The notes under the pieces were generated by a model. That model worked only from the letters and a program-made list of their open reading frames with translations. It made no database searches and had not been told where the DNA came from. DNA of 64,000 bases. Origin: Terriglobia bacterium. GTDB lineage: Bacteria > Acidobacteriota > Terriglobia > Terriglobales > Acidobacteriaceae. Position numbers and translations under genes: made by a program. The stretch is taken from the NCBI GenBank assembly GCA_020073565.1, contig JAIQEY010000011.1:1-64000 (forward strand). The letters are read 5' to 3'. Positions 45,943 through 53,995 of this stretch are shown one piece after another (the stretch's first letter is position 1; every line of letters starts with the position of its first letter).

Positions 45943-46770
45943 CTAGACACTCACCCGCACCTGTCCGTTCCCGGGAGCTTTTCGCAGACGCCCGAGAACA
46001 TAGTTCTGCAACTCGTGAAACTCATTCCGTTGTTTCAGGCTCAGATCGCGCGGGCGGTCGAAGGGGACCTGAACATCTTCGATAATCGTCCCCGGGTGCG
46101 CACTCATGATAAAAATCCGGTCCGCCAGGTAAACCGCCTCCTCAACGTCGTGCGTGACAAACAAGATCGTGCTCGCGCTTTCGTCCCACACTTTCAGCAG
46201 CAGTTGCTGCATCTCGCCGCGGGTTTGCGCGTCGAGCGCGCCAAAGGGCTCGTCCATCAGGATGACGGCTGGGCGAAGCGCCAACGTACGCGCAATCGCA
46301 ACTCGCTGCTGCATCCCGCCAGAGAGCGTCTCCGGATAGGCGTTCTCAAAACCGCTCAGCCCTACCTCCTGAATCAACTGCGTCACCGTCTCCTTGCGCT
46401 TTGCTTCCGGGACGCCGTTAATCTTCAAACCGTATGCTATGTTACCAGCGACGGTCAGCCAGGGGAATGAAGTGTACTTCTGAAATACCATGCCGCGGTC
46501 TTTGCCCGGACCGTGTACCGATTGATCATTGACCAGCACCTCGCCGGCGTCGGCGCGATCCAACCCAGCGATCAAACGCAGCAGGGTTGACTTGCCGCAG
46601 CCGGAAGGGCCCAGCAGAACGCGGAACTCGCCGATATCGCGCCCTTCGCGTGAATACGCATCCTCAATTTCGAAATTGATGTTCTCGAGGGCGTCAACTT
46701 TCGTACCGTCTGCGCAAGCAAACGACCGGCTTACGTTCCGCACCGTGATTTTCGATTTCTTAGGCTCCAT
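45943..46770 (-). CDS. NitT/TauT-type ABC transporter ATP-binding protein
   Basis: The 275-residue ATPase has Walker A GPSGCGKST near 54, Q-loop MVFQKYTSFPWLT, signature LSGGMQQRVAIARTLA, Walker B VILMDEPFGALDAQTR and the switch His in FVTHDVEEAVYLAD. These are typical of the nitrate/taurine/SsuB family. An insertion near residues 36-48 (EDAYSREGRDIGE) is not usual. It overlaps the permease gene by 11 bp and pairs with it and the OmpA-fused binding protein. Confidence 0.9.
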   Translation of the reverse strand: MEPKKSKITVRNVSRSFACADGTKVDALENINFEIEDAYSREGRDIGEFRVLLGPSGCGKSTLLRLIAGLDRADAGEVLVNDQSVHGPGKDRGMVFQKYTSFPWLTVAGNIAYGLKINGVPEAKRKETVTQLIQEVGLSGFENAYPETLSGGMQQRVAIARTLALRPAVILMDEPFGALDAQTRGEMQQLLLKVWDESASTILFVTHDVEEAVYLADRIFIMSAHPGTIIEDVQVPFDRPRDLSLKQRNEFHELQNYVLGRLRKAPGNGQVRVSV

Positions 46771-47617
46771 GCTTGGCCGCCTTCAGGTGTGCGGTGGCGC
46801 TGGGAACAGCCGCTCCGCCTCCGGCCAGCGCGGCACTCGCTTTGCGCCAGGGGAAAAGGCGTCCCTCCAGGAACGTCAGCAAAAACCGGAACAGGAACGC
46901 GGCGATGCCGATCGCGATGATGCCGGCATACACGCGATCGAAATCGAGAACTTTGCGGGCAGCCTCGACCATGTAGCCTACGCCTTTACGAGCATTCAAC
47001 ATCTCGGCCAGGATCACGTACGTCCAACCGATGTCATAGAGTATCCGGAAGGACGAGAAAATCGCCGGGAACGACGCGCGAAACACGAGCCACAAAGCGT
47101 GCCGCTGCTTTGCACCGAGCGTGTAGGCCGTTTCCAGCAGGGAGTTGTCGACCCGATTGACCTCTTCGACGACCACAGCCAACAAGTAGAAAAACATTCC
47201 GAACCACAGGAATGCAATTTTCTCGGTTTCGTCTATGCCAAACAGAGCGATAAAAGCGGGAAGAAACGCGGTGAGCGGCATGGCCCGCATGGGCGCGGCG
47301 ACGGGGTTGATGAGTTCGAACAGCCAGCGGAAGCTGGACATCAGAATGCCCAGGGGGATGGCGACCACCGCGCACCAGAAGAATGCCTGGGCGATGCGCC
47401 ACCAGCTCATGAACACGTTACCGAGCAGGTCGTATTCCGTCCACAGCATTCTAAAAGATCGGATCACTCCGAGCGGCTTCGGGAACAGTGAAAAATGCGG
47501 CCCTTCCCAGTAGGGCACTGCGATCCAGAGCAGCACGATGATGCCCCAAGTGATAAACGGGAAGGCCCACCGGATCCGCGGAGAGACTTCTTTCCGAATA
47601 GTGAACCAATCGCTCAT
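46760..47617 (-). CDS. NitT/TauT-type ABC transporter permease
   Basis: The 285-residue integral protein has six or so helices and the coupling EAA-like loop SLLETAYTLGAKQRHALWLV at ~162-181. It is the only permease in the operon, so it probably homodimerises. Sequence features (IAQAFFWCAVVAIPLGILMS, MRAMPLTAFLPAFIALFGI) match the SsuC/TauC family. The gene is 25 bp downstream of the binding protein and overlaps the ATPase gene, making a complete importer-like set. Confidence 0.88.
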   Translation of the reverse strand: MSDWFTIRKEVSPRIRWAFPFITWGIIVLLWIAVPYWEGPHFSLFPKPLGVIRSFRMLWTEYDLLGNVFMSWWRIAQAFFWCAVVAIPLGILMSSFRWLFELINPVAAPMRAMPLTAFLPAFIALFGIDETEKIAFLWFGMFFYLLAVVVEEVNRVDNSLLETAYTLGAKQRHALWLVFRASFPAIFSSFRILYDIGWTYVILAEMLNARKGVGYMVEAARKVLDFDRVYAGIIAIGIAAFLFRFLLTFLEGRLFPWRKASAALAGGGAAVPSATAHLKAAKHGA

Positions 47618-47642
47618 GGTGACCTGTCGTTAGTTCGAAGGG

Positions 47643-49214
47643 CTAGCTCGAAGGGTTGGCATAGACCTTGATGTCGGTGCGCCGATTCTTCTCGCGCCCT
47701 TCCGGCGTCGCATTGTTGTCAATTGGTTTGTCCGGACCGTTGCCCGCCGTCCGCAGCCGTTTGGCAGGAAAGCCGTATTTTTCCATCAGGTAGTTCTTGA
47801 CCTCATCCGCTCGGGCGTGGGAGAGCTGAACGTTGTACGCACGCGCGCCGGTCGAGTCGGTGTTGCCATCAATGTCGACAATCGTGTTCTCATAAGCACG
47901 CATCGTGCCCGCGAGTTCATCCACGATTGCGCGCGAATCCATGCTCATGTGAGAGGAATTGGGCTCGAAGTAGATGGACCGATGCTGCGTTGCAATCGGA
48001 GTCGCGCCTCTCGGCGGCTCTTTGTATTCAATCGGCGCTTCGCTCGACGCCATCGAGAAACTGTCCGCCAACTTTTCAACATAGCGGCGATCCAGGCTCT
48101 CTTCCGGATTGAACGTGTGTTTAATGATGCGCAGCTCCCGGTACATGTCCTGGGCCATGCCCAGGATATTGTTATAGTCGGCATTCGACCCGGCGGTGCC
48201 CATGAACGAACGGTTATCGGCGTAGTCTGCAAGCTTCACGCCACCGAGCATGGTCTTCGCCAAATCGGATGGGATATTGAAATCCTTAACCGTCCCGATC
48301 AGGTTGTACGCGCGGTCCGGCTGAGTCTTGATGAACTCCACGCCTTCGAGCCAGCCCTGGGCGAACTTCAGCAAGGTTTGCGGATGCTTGGCAGAGAAGC
48401 TGTCACTCACCACCAGAATGTCGGCGATGAGGCGGTTAGCGATTTTCGTATCGTATATTTTCTTCGACCCGGGTCGCTTAGAGACCGCATCGCTCATATC
48501 GGGGTCCCAGGCCACGGCGGCGTCGACTTTTTCCTGGGCGAAAAGAGTGGCCGGTTCGATGCCATCCTTGGTGTGGACGGCCTGGTTGAAGATTTCGTTG
48601 CGCTGCTCCGTGCCGAGCCCGGAAGTCTTGAGTCCATTCCACAGCAAGAAGTGCGACGGAGTGTATGGGGCAAACGCCACTTTCTTGCCGGCCAGGTCCT
48701 CGATGCTGTTGATGCCCTGCTTGCCAATGACGCCGTCGGCGCCGCGTGACCAGTCCACCATCAGAAACGCGTGCGATCCGAAACCTCTTTCCTTGAACTG
48801 GGCGTAATCTTTGGCGTACACGTCGGCGGTCGTCAGCATTACATCGACGTTGTTGGTTGCCAGGGCAGCCGCTCCTTCGGTCCAATCGTCGATGATCTTG
48901 AACGAAACCTTGAGCCCTTTCTTGCCGTAGATCGAGTCGGAAACCGTGTCGAGGCCGCCATTCGCCACCAAGCCGCCGACACAGCCGACCCAGACGTTGA
49001 CGCGAACCCGAACCTCGGCATCGCTGCTCGATGAAGATGCGGGCAGCAACAGAGGCTTGGAGGCATCCACGGTCTCCCCGCTACCGGAGGCGCTCTTGCC
49101 ACCAGTCCACTTGCTGAAATCTATGACCCCGTATCGATTCAGGCTGTAGCCAACCAGGGCTACACCAATCAGGAAAATAAGAACCCATCCACCTCTCTCA
49201 ATTTTCATCGCCAT
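47643..49214 (-). CDS. ABC substrate-binding protein fused to an OmpA domain
   Basis: The 523-residue protein has one N-terminal helix (WVLIFLIGVALVGYSL, ~10-25) without a clear cleavage site, so it is likely membrane-anchored. Residues ~65-335 are an NMT1/TauA-like periplasmic binding domain (VWVGCVGGL, DVMLTTADVYAKD, LAGKKVAFAPYTPSHFLLW). Residues ~405-520 are an OmpA peptidoglycan-binding domain (RSIYFEPNSSHMSMDSRA, DGNTDSTGARAYNVQLS, GREKNRRTDIKV). The fusion ties the binding protein to the cell wall. It feeds the permease/ATPase pair immediately downstream. Confidence 0.88.
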   Translation of the reverse strand: MAMKIERGGWVLIFLIGVALVGYSLNRYGVIDFSKWTGGKSASGSGETVDASKPLLLPASSSSSDAEVRVRVNVWVGCVGGLVANGGLDTVSDSIYGKKGLKVSFKIIDDWTEGAAALATNNVDVMLTTADVYAKDYAQFKERGFGSHAFLMVDWSRGADGVIGKQGINSIEDLAGKKVAFAPYTPSHFLLWNGLKTSGLGTEQRNEIFNQAVHTKDGIEPATLFAQEKVDAAVAWDPDMSDAVSKRPGSKKIYDTKIANRLIADILVVSDSFSAKHPQTLLKFAQGWLEGVEFIKTQPDRAYNLIGTVKDFNIPSDLAKTMLGGVKLADYADNRSFMGTAGSNADYNNILGMAQDMYRELRIIKHTFNPEESLDRRYVEKLADSFSMASSEAPIEYKEPPRGATPIATQHRSIYFEPNSSHMSMDSRAIVDELAGTMRAYENTIVDIDGNTDSTGARAYNVQLSHARADEVKNYLMEKYGFPAKRLRTAGNGPDKPIDNNATPEGREKNRRTDIKVYANPSS

Positions 49215-49269
49215 ATGATTTTCCTCCCCGGTCTGCGCAAAGACTTTCTCCCGAAAACCTTCTCGAATC

Positions 49270-49359
49270 TGTCATCCCGAGCGAAAGCGAGGGATCTGCA
49301 GTCTTCTCGGGCGAAGAGAACTGCAGATTCCTCGTCGCCTTCGGCTCCTCGGAATGACA
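49270..49359. repeat. Inverted repeat, TGTCATCCCGAG family
   Basis: The left arm TGTCATCCCGAGC...GGGATCTGCAGT (49270-49302) pairs imperfectly with the right arm ACTGCAGATTCC...GGAATGACA (49320-49359). It occupies the 185-bp gap between the pspA-like gene and the binding-protein fusion, inside the operon. It is probably a miniature non-coding element; in RNA it would form a long hairpin. Confidence 0.75.
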
Positions 49360-49399
49360 ACATGAAGTGGCTCCTCCAATAACAATAGGCGCACTAAAG

Positions 49400-50134
49400 C
49401 TACGAAGTCCGTTGTGGTTCCTTCGCGGCGATTGTTTTTTCTGCACTAGCTGGCGCTGCGGCTTGTGGTGCGGCCAAGCCCATCTCAATCTTGAATTGTT
49501 TCACCAGTTCGGCGGCCTGGAGTTTCTGCGCGTCGTCCTCGATCTTGAACTTCTGCTGGTCTACATTGCTCATTGCCATATCCATGCGAGCCTCGTTGAC
49601 GGCGGTCATCTCCTCAATCTTGCGCACCATCTCATCATGGGTCTGGCTGATACCCGCCACTTCGAACTGCTCCATGGCATCGGCAACCTTTTTCTGCCAC
49701 TGCGCGCGACGGTAGTCGGCAATCGCGTTGAGCGCCTCTTGTGTCTTGCGATCCTTCTCCTGCATGAACGCCTGCTTCACGGTCATGGCCTTTTCAAAGG
49801 CGGCACGCGCAGTCGTGAGTTGCCCCTGAGTTCTGGCCAGAGCGCCCTTTGTTTGTTCCAGTTGGGCAGCGAAGGCGCCAGCGATATCGTCGCGGTTTGC
49901 CTGGATCGCCGCTTTCACCTTGGCAGTCAGCCCGGCCAGATCGTTCTTGTACTTGGCCTCTTCCTTTTCCAGCAGCGTCACGTTGGCCTTCACCATGGCG
50001 ATGCTCTCATTCATCCGCGGCACCTGGTCATTCATGTCGCGAATATTCTGCTGGAGAATGATCTCTGGGTCCTCCGCCACCGAGATGAAGAAACCAATGA
50101 AAGACCGCACCACCCTCGTCAACCGTTGCCACAT
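49400..50134 (-). CDS. pspA: PspA/IM30-family membrane-remodelling protein
   Basis: The 244-residue protein is almost entirely coiled coil after an amphipathic N-terminal helix (RLTRVVRSFIGFFISVAEDPEI), the standard PspA/Vipp1 layout. LQQNIRDMNDQVPRMNESIA and the four long helices fit the ESCRT-III-like fold. It should bind stressed or curved membrane on the cytosolic side. A Pro/Ala-rich tail (~215-244) replaces the longer Vipp1 C-terminus. No pspBC or pspF genes are present. It is second in the operon, 12 bp after the coiled-coil gene. Confidence 0.88.
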   Translation of the reverse strand: MWQRLTRVVRSFIGFFISVAEDPEIILQQNIRDMNDQVPRMNESIAMVKANVTLLEKEEAKYKNDLAGLTAKVKAAIQANRDDIAGAFAAQLEQTKGALARTQGQLTTARAAFEKAMTVKQAFMQEKDRKTQEALNAIADYRRAQWQKKVADAMEQFEVAGISQTHDEMVRKIEEMTAVNEARMDMAMSNVDQQKFKIEDDAQKLQAAELVKQFKIEMGLAAPQAAAPASAEKTIAAKEPQRTS

Positions 50135-50146
50135 AACTCCTCCTGT

Positions 50147-50833
50147 TCAGGAACGCTGCGCTGTCTTCGATGTGGGCGGCGGCGCATTCACATCGCCCGT
50201 CGTAATGGGGTTTTCAGTAACAAAGTATCCGACCGCCTCGGCGATCTTCTTTTCTTCCTGCTGCTTCTTCAGCCGCCAGCCGGTGAAACGTTGCTTCTCC
50301 CGCGAGACCTCTTCGTTGTTGCTCTGGATTTTCGCTCGCTGCTCGGTTACGTACTTATCGATCTGCGCCTGAATCTCACTGTTCTCCTTATTTTTGCGTG
50401 CTTCCAATTCGTCGGCGGCGCGTTGCTGCACGCGCTCGTAGGTGTCAAGGGCGCGGTCGCGGCGAATCGCGTCCTGGATGATCTCCTTGACGTCCACGCC
50501 CGCAGCGTCGAGCGCGACCAAAACCGAAGACTTCTTCACGTCCGAAGGCAGATTGCGAATATGCTCGCTCTCCAGCATTTGCGAGATCTTGAGGATCGAA
50601 TAGCCCTGCGGTGCGGGCGGGATTTCCGCTGCTCTGTAAATCTCCTCAAACGAAGTGGGATCGGACACCGGTGATGTGAATTTCGGCTCTGTGGCGATAC
50701 TGGACGCGATCTCAGCCACGCTCTGAGCTGCGCTCTTGGCGGCGGTCGGAGCGTTCCTCGCACTGGGCGGACTTTGCTCAGTGCCGGCCGCGTCGTCAAC
50801 GGAAACGATGTAGTTGTACCACTTCTTGGACAT
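50147..50833 (-). CDS. Coiled-coil protein heading the PspA-ABC operon
   Basis: The start ATG 50833 has a clear GGAGG, giving 228 residues; an earlier in-frame ATG at 50866 is less likely. After a short conserved N-terminus (KKWYNYIVSVDD) comes a low-complexity linker. A helical region with FEEIYRAAEIPPAPQGYSIL and ESEHIRNLPSDVKKSSVLVA follows, then a long charged coiled coil (~135-200). It has no membrane segment. No family is recognised. Its place before pspA suggests it is a PspA partner or effector. Confidence 0.7.
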   Translation of the reverse strand: MSKKWYNYIVSVDDAAGTEQSPPSARNAPTAAKSAAQSVAEIASSIATEPKFTSPVSDPTSFEEIYRAAEIPPAPQGYSILKISQMLESEHIRNLPSDVKKSSVLVALDAAGVDVKEIIQDAIRRDRALDTYERVQQRAADELEARKNKENSEIQAQIDKYVTEQRAKIQSNNEEVSREKQRFTGWRLKKQQEEKKIAEAVGYFVTENPITTGDVNAPPPTSKTAQRS

Positions 50834-51137
50834 TCTGCCTCCGGGTACGCAACCTTCGCGTGTCAAAGTTCAGCGCATCAACTATAGAAGGAAGAAGGTG
50901 ACCTTGAAAACTACGACCCGGCACGTTGTTTGTCAATTGTTTTCATAGAGTTCCAAGGGTTCAAACCATCTCCCGGGCGAAAGCTGACATCGCGTCCTGA
51001 ATGCATTTGCTCACGCACCACCGCGTGAGCCAATGTAATGCGATCTTTGGCTCTGTGCAATTCAGCTAAAATGAACACTTTGTCCGTTCAAATTGACCTT
51101 TGTTTTTGAACCAAGAGACCCTTCCTTGAGGACTCCC
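50834..51137. promoter_or_regulatory. Divergent control region of the PspA-ABC operon
   Basis: This 304-bp spacer separates the seven-gene operon from the divergent CII-like regulator. A perfect inverted repeat GCTCACGC-N6-GCGTGAGC lies at 51009-51030. A TAAAAT box at 51067-51072 could serve the regulator, and TATAGT on the minus strand near 50880 could serve the operon; neither has a good -35. No sigma54 -24/-12 element was found. Confidence 0.5.
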
Positions 51138-51602
51138 GTGCCTGCCAACGACATTTCCTCCATATTGAGCCGAGTTGTGGAATCGAAGACCGAGTACGAC
51201 ACACGATTACTCGCCCAACAACTGGGGACTAACTATCGCTCGCTTATGTACTGGCTTCGCGGAGAGCGGCCGCTGCCCGCGCATCTGCTGCCGAAGATAT
51301 GCAACCTCCTCAACAATTGCGAAGTCCTGGATTTTCTTGAGAGCCAGGCAGGGCGGGTGGCGTTCAAGCTGCCCGATCCCCATGTGACGCTGGAAAAGGA
51401 ATTGGTTGCGATTTCCAATCTTATAAAGGAGGTCGGGGAGGCACTGGAGAGCGTCGCAGAAACCCTGGCTGACGGCGTGGTTGAAGAAAATGAGTTGAAG
51501 GCGACCATCCCTAAACTCGAAGGCGTCATTCAGGAGTGCGCGTCCCTAAAATACGTACTGGAAGACCTCTGCAAGAAGAGAAAGAAGAAAACAAGGAGCT
51601 GA
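51138..51602 (+). CDS. Phage CII-like HTH regulator
   Basis: GTG 51138 is preached by GAGG 6 nt upstream, giving 154 residues; a TTG 51093 start would add 15. Residues ~5-75 resemble phage regulatory CII (CP76-type) proteins: VVESKTEYDTRLLAQQLGTN then YRSLMYWLRGERPLPAHLLPKIC, a helix-turn-helix with recognition helix. Residues ~85-150 are a coiled coil that could dimerise, ending in a basic tail. Its divergent position makes it the likely regulator of the PspA-ABC operon; sign of control is unknown. Confidence 0.7.
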   Translation: MPANDISSILSRVVESKTEYDTRLLAQQLGTNYRSLMYWLRGERPLPAHLLPKICNLLNNCEVLDFLESQAGRVAFKLPDPHVTLEKELVAISNLIKEVGEALESVAETLADGVVEENELKATIPKLEGVIQECASLKYVLEDLCKKRKKKTRS

Positions 51603-51757
51603 CGTTCAGAAACGCGTGCCCGGCGGTAGGACATGGTTTCTCTTTACGCTGCTACTTTTTTGGCCCGCACGATTCAGCGACCACAATTTGCATTCCTCAT
51701 CTAAAAAGAATCACGACCACCAGAGTGTGAAGGTTTTGCTGTTCAACCGGAGGTGAC

Positions 51758-52093
51758 ATGATCGCAAGAATCTGGCATGGGTATACGAAGCCTGAGCACG
51801 CTGACGCCTATGAGGCCATGCTCAAACCTGAACTTCTGCCCGGCATCAGCAAGGTAAAAGGCTACCGGGGCAGCTACTTGCTCCGGCGACAGGCTGGAGC
51901 CGAAGTCGAGTTCATCACAATCATTCTCTGGGACTCGGTTGATGCAATCCGCGCCGTCGCGGGGCCGGACTACGAAACTGCGGTCATCCCAGAAGAACGC
52001 CGCAAATATTTGTCCCGGTACGACGCTAAAGCTACACACTACGAGATCGCATCGATGCAGATGCCGAGCGACCTCTCATCGGTGAGAAATTAA
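51758..52093 (+). CDS. Antibiotic-biosynthesis-monooxygenase-like (ABM) protein
   Basis: The 111-residue protein is one ferredoxin-like ABM domain (MIARIWHGYTKPEHADAYEA, then GYRGSYLLRRQAGAEVEF and ILWDSVDAIRAVAG). Such proteins act as small oxygenases, haem-degraders or stress proteins; the function here is unknown. A strong CCGGAGG ribosome-binding site precedes the ATG. It has no obvious operon partner. Confidence 0.8.
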   Translation: MIARIWHGYTKPEHADAYEAMLKPELLPGISKVKGYRGSYLLRRQAGAEVEFITIILWDSVDAIRAVAGPDYETAVIPEERRKYLSRYDAKATHYEIASMQMPSDLSSVRN

Positions 52094-52286
52094 TCCGCAG
52101 AGTCCGCAAGGTGGCGTAGTGTGTGGGTGTTTGGAGGGTGATGCAACACTACGCCACCAGGAAACGAAGAACAGCGGGCAGCATGCCAATTCACAGCAGG
52201 TGCGAACTGTGACAGGCCGCACTGGCTGCGCCGCTGTCCGGGTCGATAAGATGGCCAGCAACTTACAACGGTGGTCAGGTCTAAGT

Positions 52287-52304
52287 CTGTTCAATATTGA
52301 ACAG
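52287..52304. promoter_or_regulatory. 18-bp perfect palindrome, operator candidate
   Basis: CTGTTCAATATTGAACAG is fully self-complementary. Its length and AT-rich centre fit a dimeric regulator site. It lies 570 bp upstream of the sugar kinase and 200 bp after the ABM-like gene, so its target is unclear. Confidence 0.5.
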
Positions 52305-52452
52305 GTGTTGAAATGATTAGAAGACTGGGCAGTTGTCCTCAACCGAATCCCAGATGTTCTTTGCATTTTCCACAGTAGCCCGTCCGGGCCATTCCCCCCG
52401 TGCCGATCAGGAGGTAGGGTGGTGGTGAGCAGTTTTCGGGGGAGGGCTGTTC

Positions 52453-52498
52453 CGAGAGCGTCCCATGACTCTTTGAGTCGGGGGCGCTTTCGTTTTTT
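52453..52498 (+). terminator. Strong rho-independent terminator
   Basis: CGAGAGCG, CCC and GACTC pair with GAGTC, GGG and CGCTTTCG around a TTT loop (one G-T pair, one bulge pair), followed by six T residues at 52493-52498. The nearest upstream plus-strand gene ends 360 bp away at 52093. Confidence 0.85.
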
Positions 52499-52877
52499 CA
52501 GAGTGCCTTCATGCGCAACATATTGTCTCGGGGGCTAGGTTGACACAGCCTCCTTGATCCTCTGTTCTGCGCGGGGCGCCCGCGTATACCGTAGCTTAAG
52601 CCCTAGCTGAGTGAGGCTACCGCCTGCTGTTGGTCTTCAAAGATCTCGAACAGGTTCAGCAGACCGATCATTTTCAACGTCTGGGTGACAAGCAGGTTCA
52701 GATCACAACCGAGCGTGATCTAGTCTTCCACGGCTGGAACGCAACAGGTAAACGAGGAAATTCAGTCGTCCAAACTCCACGCCTATACAATATTTCCTCA
52801 CGCAGACTGAGCAATCGAACAGAACAACGAGGATTTGCGTTGAAGGCAGTAATGACGGCTGCGCTGCTGAGGTGGAT

Positions 52878-53972
52878 ATGGGACTGCAAGTGAAGCCAAC
52901 CGAACAATGCCGCTGGGACCTGGTCAGCCTGGGCGAGGTGATGCTGCGCTTCGATCCCGGCGATAAGAGGATCTGGACCACACGCTCATTTGAGGTGTAC
53001 GAAGGCGGCGGCGAATATAACGTCGCCCGTGGACTAAAGCGTTGTTTCGGTATGGAGAGTGCGATTGCGACGGCCTTCGCCGACAATCCTGTCGGGCGAT
53101 TGCTCCAGGACTTGATTTACCAGGGCGGTGTCGATCAATCCCTGATCAAGTGGGTGGAGTATGACGGTGTGGGCCGCTCCGTGCGCAACGGTCTGAATTT
53201 TACCGAGCGCGGGTACGGTGTTCGGTCCGCGCTGGGATGCTCCGACCGGGGGCACGCTGCGGCCTCCCAGGTTAAGCGTGGCGATTTCGACTGGGACCAC
53301 ATCTTCGGGGACCTGGGTGCACGCTGGTTCCACACGGGCGGCATCTTCTGCGCGTTATCGGAGAGTACTCCCGAAGTTGCCATGGAAGCCTTACAGGCCG
53401 CTCGGAGGCATGGTGTTGTAACTTCCTACGATCTCAACTTTCGGGAGTCATTGTGGAAGTCGATTGGTGGCAAAAATCGGGCCCAGGACGTGAACCGGCG
53501 CATAGCTCCGTACGTTGACGTGATGATCGGTAACGAGGAGGACTTCTCCGCTGCTTTGGGTTACGAAGTTGCCGGGCTTGATGAGCACCATCTGAATATC
53601 GAAGTAGACGGTTTCAAGCGGATGATAAAGGCCGTGCTGACGGACTTTCCTTTTAAGGTGGTCGCGACCACACTCCGCACTGCCAAGACGGCAACACGAA
53701 ATGATTGGGGCGCTATTTGTTATTCGGACGGGGATGTCTATCAGGCCAAACAGCGAGTCGACCTTGAAATCTGGGATCGAGTCGGCGGAGGAGATTCCTT
53801 CGCTTCTGGACTGATTTATGGATTCCTCACGGGACAGGGCCCGCAATGGGCGGTCGAGTGCGGCGCTGCACATGGAGCCCTCGCCATGAGCACGCCCGGA
53901 GATACGACGATGGTCACGCTCAAGGAAGTTTTGCAGGTCATGAAAGGAATTGGCGCGCGCATTTCCCGTTAG
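52878..53972 (+). CDS. PfkB-family sugar kinase, KDG-kinase-like
   Basis: The 364-residue kinase has the PfkB fold: LVSLGEVMLRFDPGD at the start, EGGGEYNVARGLKRCFG as the sugar-binding lid, and the ATP/anion-hole motif VGGGDSFASGLIYGF with the catalytic Asp near 305. Among PfkB kinases the start best fits 2-keto-3-deoxygluconate kinases, and the mannonate dehydratase encoded ~6 kb away makes KDG, but this is inference. ATG 52878 has GAGG 5 nt upstream; GTG 52872 is an alternative. It converges with the HisD-like gene 23 bp away. Confidence 0.82.
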   Translation: MGLQVKPTEQCRWDLVSLGEVMLRFDPGDKRIWTTRSFEVYEGGGEYNVARGLKRCFGMESAIATAFADNPVGRLLQDLIYQGGVDQSLIKWVEYDGVGRSVRNGLNFTERGYGVRSALGCSDRGHAAASQVKRGDFDWDHIFGDLGARWFHTGGIFCALSESTPEVAMEALQAARRHGVVTSYDLNFRESLWKSIGGKNRAQDVNRRIAPYVDVMIGNEEDFSAALGYEVAGLDEHHLNIEVDGFKRMIKAVLTDFPFKVVATTLRTAKTATRNDWGAICYSDGDVYQAKQRVDLEIWDRVGGGDSFASGLIYGFLTGQGPQWAVECGAAHGALAMSTPGDTTMVTLKEVLQVMKGIGARISR

Positions 53973-53995
53973 CGGACACAGATTATCCAAACCGC

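Larger units (their letters stand above)
52094..52877. other. 784-bp spacer upstream of the sugar kinase
   Basis: No convincing gene is present; one plus-strand frame at 52630-52893 has no family features. The stretch holds an 18-bp palindrome (52287-52304) and a strong terminator (52453-52498) without an assigned transcript. The upstream 52378-52450 is rich in short inverted repeats such as GCCCG-TC-CGGGC, so a small RNA ending at the terminator is possible. Confidence 0.55.
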
